Part shown: positions 10,065 to 17,662 of the stretch, in pieces
Layout of the letters: the number at the start of each line of letters is the position of its first letter
Numbering within the stretch: the first letter of the stretch is position 1
Assembly: GCF_023718305.1 (NCBI RefSeq)
Contig: NZ_QEYO01000011.1
Coordinates: 92,653-156,652 of the forward strand
Direction of reading: 5' to 3'
DNA: 64,000 nt
From: Gramella sp. AN32
GTDB lineage: Bacteria; Bacteroidota; Bacteroidia; Flavobacteriales; Flavobacteriaceae
The notes under the pieces: model-generated
What the model was told of the DNA's origin: nothing
Databases searched by the model: none
What the model saw: only the letters and a program-made list of their open reading frames with translations
Program-made: the position numbers and the translations under genes

Positions 10065-11012
10065 TTATTTTAAATGTGTTCGCATAAACCTGAAAGCGTA
10101 ATCATTAAGTTCTTTTATAGATGGAGAAATATTATTTCCATTGAAACTATGTCCTGCATTCTTTATGGTTAATAGTTCCACATTTGAATTTTTTTCTTTT
10201 GCCACTTCCACCATATAAGTAGAATTGATAATGGGCAAAATTGTATCCTTATCTCCATGCAACAGTAAGATTGGCGGACTGTTTGTATCCAAATATTCGG
10301 TGGGGCTAAGCAATTTTGCCAATTCCGGTTTTTCCTCCAAAGGAGCTCCTAAAAGTCTTTCAAATAACTTTTCATCTTCAAAAATGGAACCCGGTCTCAA
10401 TTCAGGATTTAAACAGGAAGTAAAGGGAAAATAAGAGACGATACACTTAAAATCAGGCTCAAAATCTGCCAATTCCAGATCTCCTTTAAAATCAGCATTT
10501 TTTCCTAAAGCCGTGAGCAAACTCAGATGTCCACCGGCAGAGCCACCCCAAACACCATAACGTTTTTTGTCAAGTTTAAATTGATCGGCATTTTTTAAAA
10601 GAAAACGGGCAGCATCTTTAGCATCTACCACTGCATCATAGGCTGTTGTGTTTTCGCGAGCCAGACGATATTCTATGGTAACACCTACTACTCCATTATC
10701 TACCAGCGATCTTAATGTGCCTAAAAAAGACTTTTTCAGCACATTATATTTATGGCCACCAGACCATCCACCACCATGTACGTGCATCATCCAGGAATTT
10801 TTATCCTGAATTTTGACAGAGTCCGGATAAAAAATGGTCATATTTAATTCTACGTCATCTATCGTTTTATAGACTACGGTCTCTTTATGGCTAAACGAAT
10901 CCAAAATTTCCTGTTCACTGAGCCTTTGCCCGGATACCATGGAAGGAATATAAAATAAAAGAAGCCCTAGAATTAGGGTATAATTCTTTTTTAAATTTAT
11001 CCAATTCCTCAT
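10065..11012 (-). CDS. Secreted alpha/beta-hydrolase esterase (BD-FAE / acetylxylan esterase-like)
   Basis: A longer frame begins at 11111. The start at 11012 gives a proper signal peptide ending M-V-S-G-Q and a 315-aa protein. The oxyanion motif H-V-H-G-G-G-W, the nucleophile G-G-S-A-G-G-H, an acid in H-G-D-K-D-T and the histidine in N-A-G-H-S-F fit the HSL/BD-FAE esterases. Its catalytic core resembles the N-terminal domain of the fusion at 51055-54210. It likely deacetylates or deacylates the target glycan. Neighbours are the split thioredoxin upstream and the GH95 fragment 22 bp downstream. Confidence 0.82.
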   Translation of the reverse strand: MRNWINLKKNYTLILGLLLFYIPSMVSGQRLSEQEILDSFSHKETVVYKTIDDVELNMTIFYPDSVKIQDKNSWMMHVHGGGWSGGHKYNVLKKSFLGTLRSLVDNGVVGVTIEYRLARENTTAYDAVVDAKDAARFLLKNADQFKLDKKRYGVWGGSAGGHLSLLTALGKNADFKGDLELADFEPDFKCIVSYFPFTSCLNPELRPGSIFEDEKLFERLLGAPLEEKPELAKLLSPTEYLDTNSPPILLLHGDKDTILPIINSTYMVEVAKEKNSNVELLTIKNAGHSFNGNNISPSIKELNDYAFRFMRTHLK

Positions 11013-11140
11013 TCCACTTTTCTTATTTGATTTTTTAATCTTTATGTTTTGTAAATCCAAAATAGAATGTTCTTTAATCAAATTGTATAACCCTAAAATC
11101 CCTGCTATCAAATTTCATCTTCTCCCTCGTGTATGTTAGT

Positions 11141-11623
11141 TTATTCGGTCAATCGATCTTCAAGTATTTCCCTAACCTCCTCTGCTGTTGGATCTTTAGC
11201 AATAATTTCACCTTTTTTATCAATTAGAAAAAGAGCACCTCCACCTCCATCAACACCATATTTTTCCCAAATTCTGTTTTGTCGATCTAACTCTACAAGC
11301 TGAACCCACGGCCATTTTTCTTTTTGTAGAAATTTCTCCAATCTATCTGTGTTCTTAAATTCACCAGCAACTCCTACAATACTAAATCCCTTGTCTTTAT
11401 ATTCACTAAATAATGGAACCATTGTCCTACTCTTAGCTATACAAGGTCCGCACCAGGTAGCCCATAAGTCGAGTAATGCAATTTTCCCGTTAATCTTATC
11501 GGAAAGTTTTACTTCATTGCCATTAAGATCGGGTGCAGAAAAATCTACATATGCTTTCCCAACTTTTATATATTCAATTGCATTTATCAAATTAGAAGAT
11601 AATTCGTTGTAGGGATGGTTCAT
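11141..11623 (-). CDS. C-terminal TlpA/AhpC-type thioredoxin domain of the split protein
   Basis: The frame encodes 160 aa. It holds a thioredoxin fold with W-A-T-W-C-G-P-C as the redox-active site, preceded by F-S-A-P-D-L-N-G, the typical TlpA entry. There is no signal peptide, although TlpA-like domains work in the periplasm. The annotated start (M-N-H-P-Y-N-E-L) lies inside the 32-bp overlap with the upstream frame, consistent with a single frameshift rather than two genes. Without the upstream half the domain would stay in the cytoplasm. Either the gene is broken or the assembly carries a one-base error. Confidence 0.78.
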   Translation of the reverse strand: MNHPYNELSSNLINAIEYIKVGKAYVDFSAPDLNGNEVKLSDKINGKIALLDLWATWCGPCIAKSRTMVPLFSEYKDKGFSIVGVAGEFKNTDRLEKFLQKEKWPWVQLVELDRQNRIWEKYGVDGGGGALFLIDKKGEIIAKDPTAEEVREILEDRLTE

Positions 11624-12401
11624 TTGCTTTAGATAGAATTTGATAATTTCTTTTAGCCAGTTTCAAATCGATATTTTCTTTATCATAAATAAGATTCCGT
11701 AAAAAGAAGTAATAAGACACTAATGATGGATTTTCTTCTATATAAGATTGTTGAAATTGCTGTTGATTTGCAAGGATAGGCTTTAACCGATTTTCTAATT
11801 TCTTGGCTTCTGGACTCAAATGATGGTCCTTATTTGCTAAATCCTCTATCTTTTTATAGACAGGGATTTTTTCGTCTTGATTTTTTGAATTCCTCAATTC
11901 TTCATAAAGCTCTTTGGCCTTTTCACTGTAGTAATTATTGCTTTTAAATAAAAGCCTTAAACTATCTTGAACAGGTACAATTTGACTATTGAATTTTGTT
12001 TCGAAATCTTTTTTAAAATTTTTATACTCAGTATTTAATTCTCCTCCTTCAACAATATTCCTGTCAAATTCTTCTTCTGGATAGATAGTCAAATTAATTT
12101 CCTGATTTTCCAAAAACACCGGCATTGGTCTAAAAGCTCCTCTTTTTACCAACTCCGCAAATGCCAGATGAACCGCTTCCGGTTCTTTTAGCTTTTGATT
12201 GTATGTAAAACTTCCATTATTTACGGGGATTTTAATCAACGAATCAAACCTTGTATCCTGATTGATCTTAATTAAGACGATAGTGTCCGTCTCTGCACCA
12301 ATAACCTTTCCTGTTAATTTCAGAACTTTTTCATCTTCTGAATTGCAACTAAGTAAGAATGATATGAGAAAAAATAAGGTTAATCTAATTGTAGTTTTCA
12401 T
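11592..12401 (-). CDS. N-terminal part of a TlpA-like thioredoxin protein (DUF4369 domain), split by frameshift
   Basis: This frame encodes 269 aa beginning with a lipoprotein signal (L-S-C, C19). A DUF4369-type beta-rich domain follows (~25-125), then a helical region (~125-255). It ends I-L-S-K-A-N-E-P-S-L-Q-R-I-I-F, where the last residues look out of frame. In the overlapping frame the sequence continues as Q-M-N-H-P-Y-N-E-L into the TlpA domain at 11141-11623. Removing one base near 11625-11630 (the AAAG stretch after S-K) joins the two parts into one ~420-aa DUF4369-TlpA lipoprotein, the usual arrangement in Bacteroidota. These proteins handle disulfide redox in the periplasm. Confidence 0.72.
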   Translation of the reverse strand: MKTTIRLTLFFLISFLLSCNSEDEKVLKLTGKVIGAETDTIVLIKINQDTRFDSLIKIPVNNGSFTYNQKLKEPEAVHLAFAELVKRGAFRPMPVFLENQEINLTIYPEEEFDRNIVEGGELNTEYKNFKKDFETKFNSQIVPVQDSLRLLFKSNNYYSEKAKELYEELRNSKNQDEKIPVYKKIEDLANKDHHLSPEAKKLENRLKPILANQQQFQQSYIEENPSLVSYYFFLRNLIYDKENIDLKLAKRNYQILSKANEPSLQRIIF

Positions 12402-12453
12402 ATTCTATTTTTTGTTTAAAATTTCGCACAATTACAGGCTCGCTACCAAGCTC

Positions 12454-15198
12454 TTACTTAAAGCTGATTTCTCTAAAATCCCCACTCTCAAATTTCATTT
12501 TCTTCCTCTTATAAGTTATTTCCACTGGCACTTCATTATGTAGTTTCAATTGTTTGCCCTCTTTTTTGAACACCACGTTCCCTTTTTCTGGAGCTGAAAT
12601 TTTATATCCTTTGGCGGTTACTTCTTTCCCGTTTCCGATAAAAATAACCCAGTTACCATCCTTTTCATTAGCCACCAGGGTATAGGTGGCATCTGTGGCC
12701 ATATCTTTATAATTTACCTCCTGATGGTTGGTCGATGAAAAAACGTAATCTTCCCGCCCGGATCTATGGGTAAGGTGCAGTCCAACAAATTCCTTATTTC
12801 CATTTTCATCTTTAAAACCTGAGATTTTTTCGATGCTTTTCCCTTTACCGGAAGTAAAAGGTTCATAAACTGACACAAACGGACGCTCCCACGCGGCTCC
12901 ATGCTGTCTTGCGGCAAAAGTTAAATAAGGTTCCTCATCTACTTCGTAAGGTAGTCCATGACCTCCTTTAAATGCTTTGTTTGGTGGGGATTTAATGGAA
13001 AATACTTCACGACCTTCGGTGCCTTTCATCCATAAATTCATAAAAACATCCTCTTCACCTTCCGGCATATCTATTTTCCATTCGACCTGATAATCCTTAT
13101 CTAATTTCACCGATTTTTTATTCCACATATAATCCAGGGCATATAGGTGACCGCCGGCGAATGCCATTTCCTCACTTGGAGAAAGCTTTAAAGCTTCGCC
13201 ATTTGCATCCATTACTTTCATACTCTGACCTAAATTGTGATAAAAGTAATCGTGGAATTTATCGCCTTTACGCTGTTTTTTAGAGCGAAAAATATCAACA
13301 TAATATCCTGTTTCTTCTCCAGTTCTAACAATACTTACCATACGGGACTGGTCACTGCGTGTTTCCGGTTCTAAGAAATAAACATCAGAATAAGTGATAT
13401 CTTCAAAATAGCCATCTTTCTTTTCAGATTTTGGATATTCTCCCAGCAAATCGAATGCATGGTAACTTAACATTTCAGTATAAGAAGAAACGCCATCCAC
13501 CATTACGGTGTTATGTGCCGGGAATTGAGAATAATACTCCAGATAGATGGGTTGTAAATAGCCCGCTCCTTTTCCGGGATCGGAACCCTGCACAAAACCT
13601 TTTCCATAAAGTTCCATATTAATACCATTGGCGTGCATGTGATTTCCCAAAGAACCATTCAGGGAAGCCATCAAACCGTGTTTTCCATTTCCCATTCGCT
13701 GCACATGCCAACTTACATTTGGGGCATAAAAAGTTTGGGTAATGTAATCGTCTATATCGGCTTTTTCATATTCAGGATTAATCTTTAATGGCTTACTTGC
13801 AAAAAAGGAACTTATTTGGGCGATTGGCTTTCGGTTCTTCTCTGTTTTTTCATTCTCCGCCAATAAGCGGTACAATCTGGTAAATTCCTCCTCCAGTTCC
13901 TTATTACCGGTTTTCTGAGCAATTCGAATCATATCGCTAATGGGTTCTGTACTTAGACTGCTATAATTACTATCACCAAAAGCCACGGTTTGCCCATTCG
14001 GAAATAAATACTGTGGCAGTACTTTCACGGCCTTTTTCATTACCGGCATATAAGGAAGAATATTATGATCGAAGGTATTATTGAAGTCTTCCATGAAATT
14101 TGTAAGATCTTTGGTAACACCTAATGAATACCCCGGACTTTCCGCCCAAATACCGTTTGCCGGATCATAACCATAATCCAGAAATTTAGTTAAAGACCAT
14201 TGTCTAGCCGAAGTCTCATTCAGAATATAGTTGATATAATATTCCCTGCCTTTTCTATCATCATAATCCGCATCACTTCTTAAAACCATGGCCGCCTTCA
14301 GGATCACTTTGGCCTGGTGCAGGTTCCAGTTGTTTTGCGGCACGCCGTTCTTAATAATCTGATCTGTCCAGCGTTTGATGGTTTTATCATACATCGGGAT
14401 ATTTTCTGCATGATTTGCTTCGATATACGGATGTAAAAAATCGTAGAGTTCAGCAATATCTATTAAGACTCCCTCGTGAATAACCTGAAAATTGGTAAAA
14501 CCAACCAGGGTCTGGATGTGTCCGTTTAATAAATCTATAGGCTCACTTCGGTAAGACATGCCTTCCAAATAGGTGTGAAAAATATCATAAGCGAATTTTG
14601 CATATTGTTCATCTCCTTCCAGCCATTGAATAAAAGCAGCATCACGGGCAAGGCCAATTATTTCTTCATTGATCGAATAAACAATACGTCCTGTTTTGGA
14701 CTGCTCTGCCCATTCAAAAGGATTACCTTCTTTAGACCGATTAGGTAAATATAGCCCCCTGGAATCGTCCATATAAGGAAGTATATCTTCTAAATTAGGT
14801 TTACCGTAAGGGGTGGTGTAATCCCTGGATCCTACAAATCGTACCGTAGGAACTGGAGCCTCGCCATCGGCATGGGAGTAGTCTATTCCTTTAACATAGA
14901 TGTTTTTGGCTTTGGTCTTCCAGTGCATCTGCAAGCGGGAAACCATCCACTCCGGGTCGGAGACATGACGTTCTATATGCACGTCGATACGTTCATGGAT
15001 TCCTTCTAAAACTTCCTTCGCCCAATGTTCATTTTGAATCGTTTCTTTTAAATCATTCTTTTCTGCTTCAGTAATGTAAAGCCTAGGGTACCCCTGCTCC
15101 AAATTTGTTGGTACCGGGATTTTTTGTACATTTTGAGCCATAGTCATATAGCTGCAAAAAGCGATCAAAAGAGTGGAGCAATACTTATTTATTATCAT
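12454..15198 (-). CDS. Heparinase II/III-type polysaccharide lyase, ~915 aa (copy 2)
   Basis: The protein has 914 aa and a signal peptide ending near residue 21 (T-M-A-Q). The helical toroid spans ~30-430. The heparinase II/III beta-sandwich follows, with G-N-H-M-H-A-N-G near residue 520 and F-P-A-H-N-T-V-M-V-D after it. A C-terminal beta domain closes the protein. It is a paralog of the 932-aa protein at 54218-57016, with the same layout throughout. The sequences differ at many positions, so the duplication is old or the two have different substrates. Beta-elimination at uronates is expected. PL37/PL40-like assignment is possible but not confirmed. The thioredoxin-like gene starts ~50 bp downstream. 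Confidence 0.82.
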   Translation of the reverse strand: MIINKYCSTLLIAFCSYMTMAQNVQKIPVPTNLEQGYPRLYITEAEKNDLKETIQNEHWAKEVLEGIHERIDVHIERHVSDPEWMVSRLQMHWKTKAKNIYVKGIDYSHADGEAPVPTVRFVGSRDYTTPYGKPNLEDILPYMDDSRGLYLPNRSKEGNPFEWAEQSKTGRIVYSINEEIIGLARDAAFIQWLEGDEQYAKFAYDIFHTYLEGMSYRSEPIDLLNGHIQTLVGFTNFQVIHEGVLIDIAELYDFLHPYIEANHAENIPMYDKTIKRWTDQIIKNGVPQNNWNLHQAKVILKAAMVLRSDADYDDRKGREYYINYILNETSARQWSLTKFLDYGYDPANGIWAESPGYSLGVTKDLTNFMEDFNNTFDHNILPYMPVMKKAVKVLPQYLFPNGQTVAFGDSNYSSLSTEPISDMIRIAQKTGNKELEEEFTRLYRLLAENEKTEKNRKPIAQISSFFASKPLKINPEYEKADIDDYITQTFYAPNVSWHVQRMGNGKHGLMASLNGSLGNHMHANGINMELYGKGFVQGSDPGKGAGYLQPIYLEYYSQFPAHNTVMVDGVSSYTEMLSYHAFDLLGEYPKSEKKDGYFEDITYSDVYFLEPETRSDQSRMVSIVRTGEETGYYVDIFRSKKQRKGDKFHDYFYHNLGQSMKVMDANGEALKLSPSEEMAFAGGHLYALDYMWNKKSVKLDKDYQVEWKIDMPEGEEDVFMNLWMKGTEGREVFSIKSPPNKAFKGGHGLPYEVDEEPYLTFAARQHGAAWERPFVSVYEPFTSGKGKSIEKISGFKDENGNKEFVGLHLTHRSGREDYVFSSTNHQEVNYKDMATDATYTLVANEKDGNWVIFIGNGKEVTAKGYKISAPEKGNVVFKKEGKQLKLHNEVPVEITYKRKKMKFESGDFREISFK

Positions 15199-15283
15199 AA
15201 CTGTTTTCGGGATATAGGAGCCACCATCGCTCCAGCTTAGATTGTATTATTTCAGAAACTTCATTTAAGGAATCTTACAGGTC

Positions 15284-16648
15284 TTATTTTGCAACCGACT
15301 TCACTCCTTTTCTAACTTCAGTTTTCCAGTCAGCAAGTTTTTGTTTCATCTCTTTAACCTTATCCTGATTATCTGAAGATAGATCGTTGCTTTCTGCTAG
15401 ATCCTGCTCCAAATTATAGAGTTCATAAATAGTATCTGTTTCTTCTGGAAGCTCCACTAATTTCCAATTCCCACTTCGCATAGCGGAGCGTCCATTGAAG
15501 CTCCAGAACAAATCTCTCTCTGGTAGATCTTCAGCATTCAACAAATGCTTCTTTATACTGATCCCATCAATGTCCTCACCTGATGGTTCTCCGTTAGCAA
15601 AATCTAGGAAGGTTGGTAAAAAATCCATGGTCATTACCGTGGCATCGCTCACAGAACCCGGTTTGATCTTTCCAGGATACCTGATTATAGCCGGCACCCG
15701 GTGACCACCTTCATATACAGATGTTTTTGCAGCTCTTAAACCTCCACTATCACCGCGACTACCAGCAGTTCCATTATCGGAACAAAAGATAACGATGGTA
15801 TTCTTATCAAGATCTTCCATAGCAAGCGTGCTCATTATTTCCCCAATTCCCTCATCCATACTTTCTATCATTTCAGTATAAATGATCTGTACACTATCCT
15901 TAGGAATTTTTCTTAAAAATTTACCACTTCCTTCCTTTCTCAGAAACTTATCATTTCTCCCCTGAATAGGGTAATGTGGTGCTTCCTGCGACAGATATAA
16001 AAAGAATGGCTTTCCGGTTTTATCAGGATTATTTTCCTTTAAAAACTGTTTTCCATATCTGGTAATTAGATCTGTAGTATACCCGGGTTCATCTGCGATC
16101 TCCCGATTATTCCACCAGTCCAGGTAACCTTCCTGGTCTATATGGGAATGATAATCTATATTTCCGCTAACAAAGCCTACAAAATCATCAAAACCCTGGT
16201 AGGTAGGATTAAAAGCTTCGGCATATCCCAGGTGCCATTTTCCATACATCCCGGTTACATACCCCTGTTTTTTTAACTCTTCCGCTATCGTAATCTCATC
16301 GAGGCTTAGGCCGACTTCCCTGTGATTGGCGGCGGTAATTACCCCTTCTACCCCGGTTCGCTGCTGGTATTTCCCCGTCATTAAGGCTGCACGTGTAGGA
16401 CTGCATACCGGGCCATTCGCATGAAAATCCATAAATTTCACTCCCTGTGCGGCCAGTTTATCCAGGTTGGGAGTATTCACTTTTTCACTGCCATAAGACG
16501 ATAGTTCGCCGTACCCAAGATCATCTGCCATAATCAATATAATATTAGGTTTCGTTACTACCTCCATATTTCCTTCTTCCTTTTGGGACCCTTTGCATGA
16601 TAATATGAAAGCAGAACAAATTGTTAACAATATCTTCTTGTTAATCAT
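15284..16648 (-). CDS. Sulfatase, S1 family (arylsulfatase A type), lipoprotein
   Basis: A longer frame starts at 16675. The start at 16648 gives a direct lipoprotein signal with lipobox L-S-C (C18) and a 454-aa protein. The metal site M-A-D-D-L-G-Y-G-E is at ~40-48. The formylglycine motif C-S-P-T-R starts at C82, with Thr instead of the usual Ser at position 4, followed by A-A-L-M-T-G-K. The W-H-L-G segment is near residue 140 and C-S-D-N-G-T-A-G near 290. The C-x-P-x-R core needed for maturation is intact. The length and N-E region resemble S1_15/S1_16-type exo- or endosulfatases, but the subfamily is not certain. It is followed by the second large lyase gene after 85 bp. Confidence 0.87.
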   Translation of the reverse strand: MINKKILLTICSAFILSCKGSQKEEGNMEVVTKPNIILIMADDLGYGELSSYGSEKVNTPNLDKLAAQGVKFMDFHANGPVCSPTRAALMTGKYQQRTGVEGVITAANHREVGLSLDEITIAEELKKQGYVTGMYGKWHLGYAEAFNPTYQGFDDFVGFVSGNIDYHSHIDQEGYLDWWNNREIADEPGYTTDLITRYGKQFLKENNPDKTGKPFFLYLSQEAPHYPIQGRNDKFLRKEGSGKFLRKIPKDSVQIIYTEMIESMDEGIGEIMSTLAMEDLDKNTIVIFCSDNGTAGSRGDSGGLRAAKTSVYEGGHRVPAIIRYPGKIKPGSVSDATVMTMDFLPTFLDFANGEPSGEDIDGISIKKHLLNAEDLPERDLFWSFNGRSAMRSGNWKLVELPEETDTIYELYNLEQDLAESNDLSSDNQDKVKEMKQKLADWKTEVRKGVKSVAK

Positions 16649-16703
16649 TCTAAAAATTGGTTTAATTTCTCGCATTTATACTTCTTTCTATAATGTATGC
16701 TCT

Positions 16704-17567
16704 TTAAGGTTGTTGTGCCTCTATGATTTCTTTCACATCATTTGGATCTGTTTTTTGTTTTCCTGTAAGCAGGTACACTACCATACCAGCATCTGAAGGA
16801 TCAAAATCCCCATTTTTCACACAGGTTAACTGCCTGCTATACAACCAGTCCAATTGCTTTTTATTTTTCTCTGAACGACTATGTAAGGGAGTGGTTTTAA
16901 TCCATTCATACTGCTCTTTGGGAGCTTTCAGTCCTTCGTAATCATCGCCGCCGTTTTGATCTAAAATCCTATCACAGGTTAGTCCAAGAGGTTCAAACTT
17001 TTCCTTTATTTCATTCCAGGTCCAACCTGAATGTTGCTCCCAATCAGATGGTTTATCGGAATGCCTATTATTCCAGTTAGAATGTGAAATGAGCCTTACA
17101 AATTGTAATTTTTTAGGGTTTGCCATTGCTATAGCACTTCCAACTATATGCATAGGCCCTGCAGCTAAAATAGTTAAGGGACTATTTTTATTAGAAATAT
17201 TTATTTGATTAACGATAGCTTCCTGGGCTTTTGTGGTATCCGCTACGGCTTCAATAAAGTTGCTGTTTTTAAAGTTATAGATCCTTTTACCTTCAAGGGC
17301 GCTTTTTATCATTTCCTCTTTACCTCTTTTTTTTTCATGGTTACTTCCCCAGATGTGGTCGCTAAAGGTGTAAACCGTTAAGCTATCCTGCAAATTTTCA
17401 GCCGCCAATAAGGCCAATGTTAAGGGGGTAGCCGCCCAATCGTCGTGATCATGCTCGTTTCCATCAGAACTAATTACAATACGCCCGGTGGAATAAGGAA
17501 TAGTTTGTGCCTGGAAATTAATAGTAAAGACCACCGCCAAAAAGAATATAATTTGATAAAGCTTCAT
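16704..17567 (-). CDS. Secreted nucleoside-hydrolase-like protein (DUF1593-type fold)
   Basis: This 287-aa protein has a signal peptide of ~20 residues ending F-Q-A-Q. Near the N-terminus I-V-I-S-S-D-G-N-E-H-D-H-D-D-W resembles the metal-binding D-x-D-P-x-x-D-D signature of inosine-uridine nucleoside hydrolases, in the variant form of DUF1593-like proteins. A segment L-T-I-L-A-A-G-P-M resembles the middle strand of that fold. Proteins of this type occur in Bacteroidota carbohydrate loci with no established substrate. The signal peptide argues against a role in nucleoside salvage in the cytoplasm; an N- or O-glycosidase role is conceivable. It lies ~95 bp after the GH3 gene and 55 bp before the sulfatase. 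Confidence 0.6.
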   Translation of the reverse strand: MKLYQIIFFLAVVFTINFQAQTIPYSTGRIVISSDGNEHDHDDWAATPLTLALLAAENLQDSLTVYTFSDHIWGSNHEKKRGKEEMIKSALEGKRIYNFKNSNFIEAVADTTKAQEAIVNQINISNKNSPLTILAAGPMHIVGSAIAMANPKKLQFVRLISHSNWNNRHSDKPSDWEQHSGWTWNEIKEKFEPLGLTCDRILDQNGGDDYEGLKAPKEQYEWIKTTPLHSRSEKNKKQLDWLYSRQLTCVKNGDFDPSDAGMVVYLLTGKQKTDPNDVKEIIEAQQP

Positions 17568-17662
17568 TTCAGTTATGTTTTTTGTTTTTCATCTCCTCAT
17601 TTAATTCAACATGCATCGCTTCCAAGCCTGTGCAGCACATCAGGTAACATATTTTTATCAAT

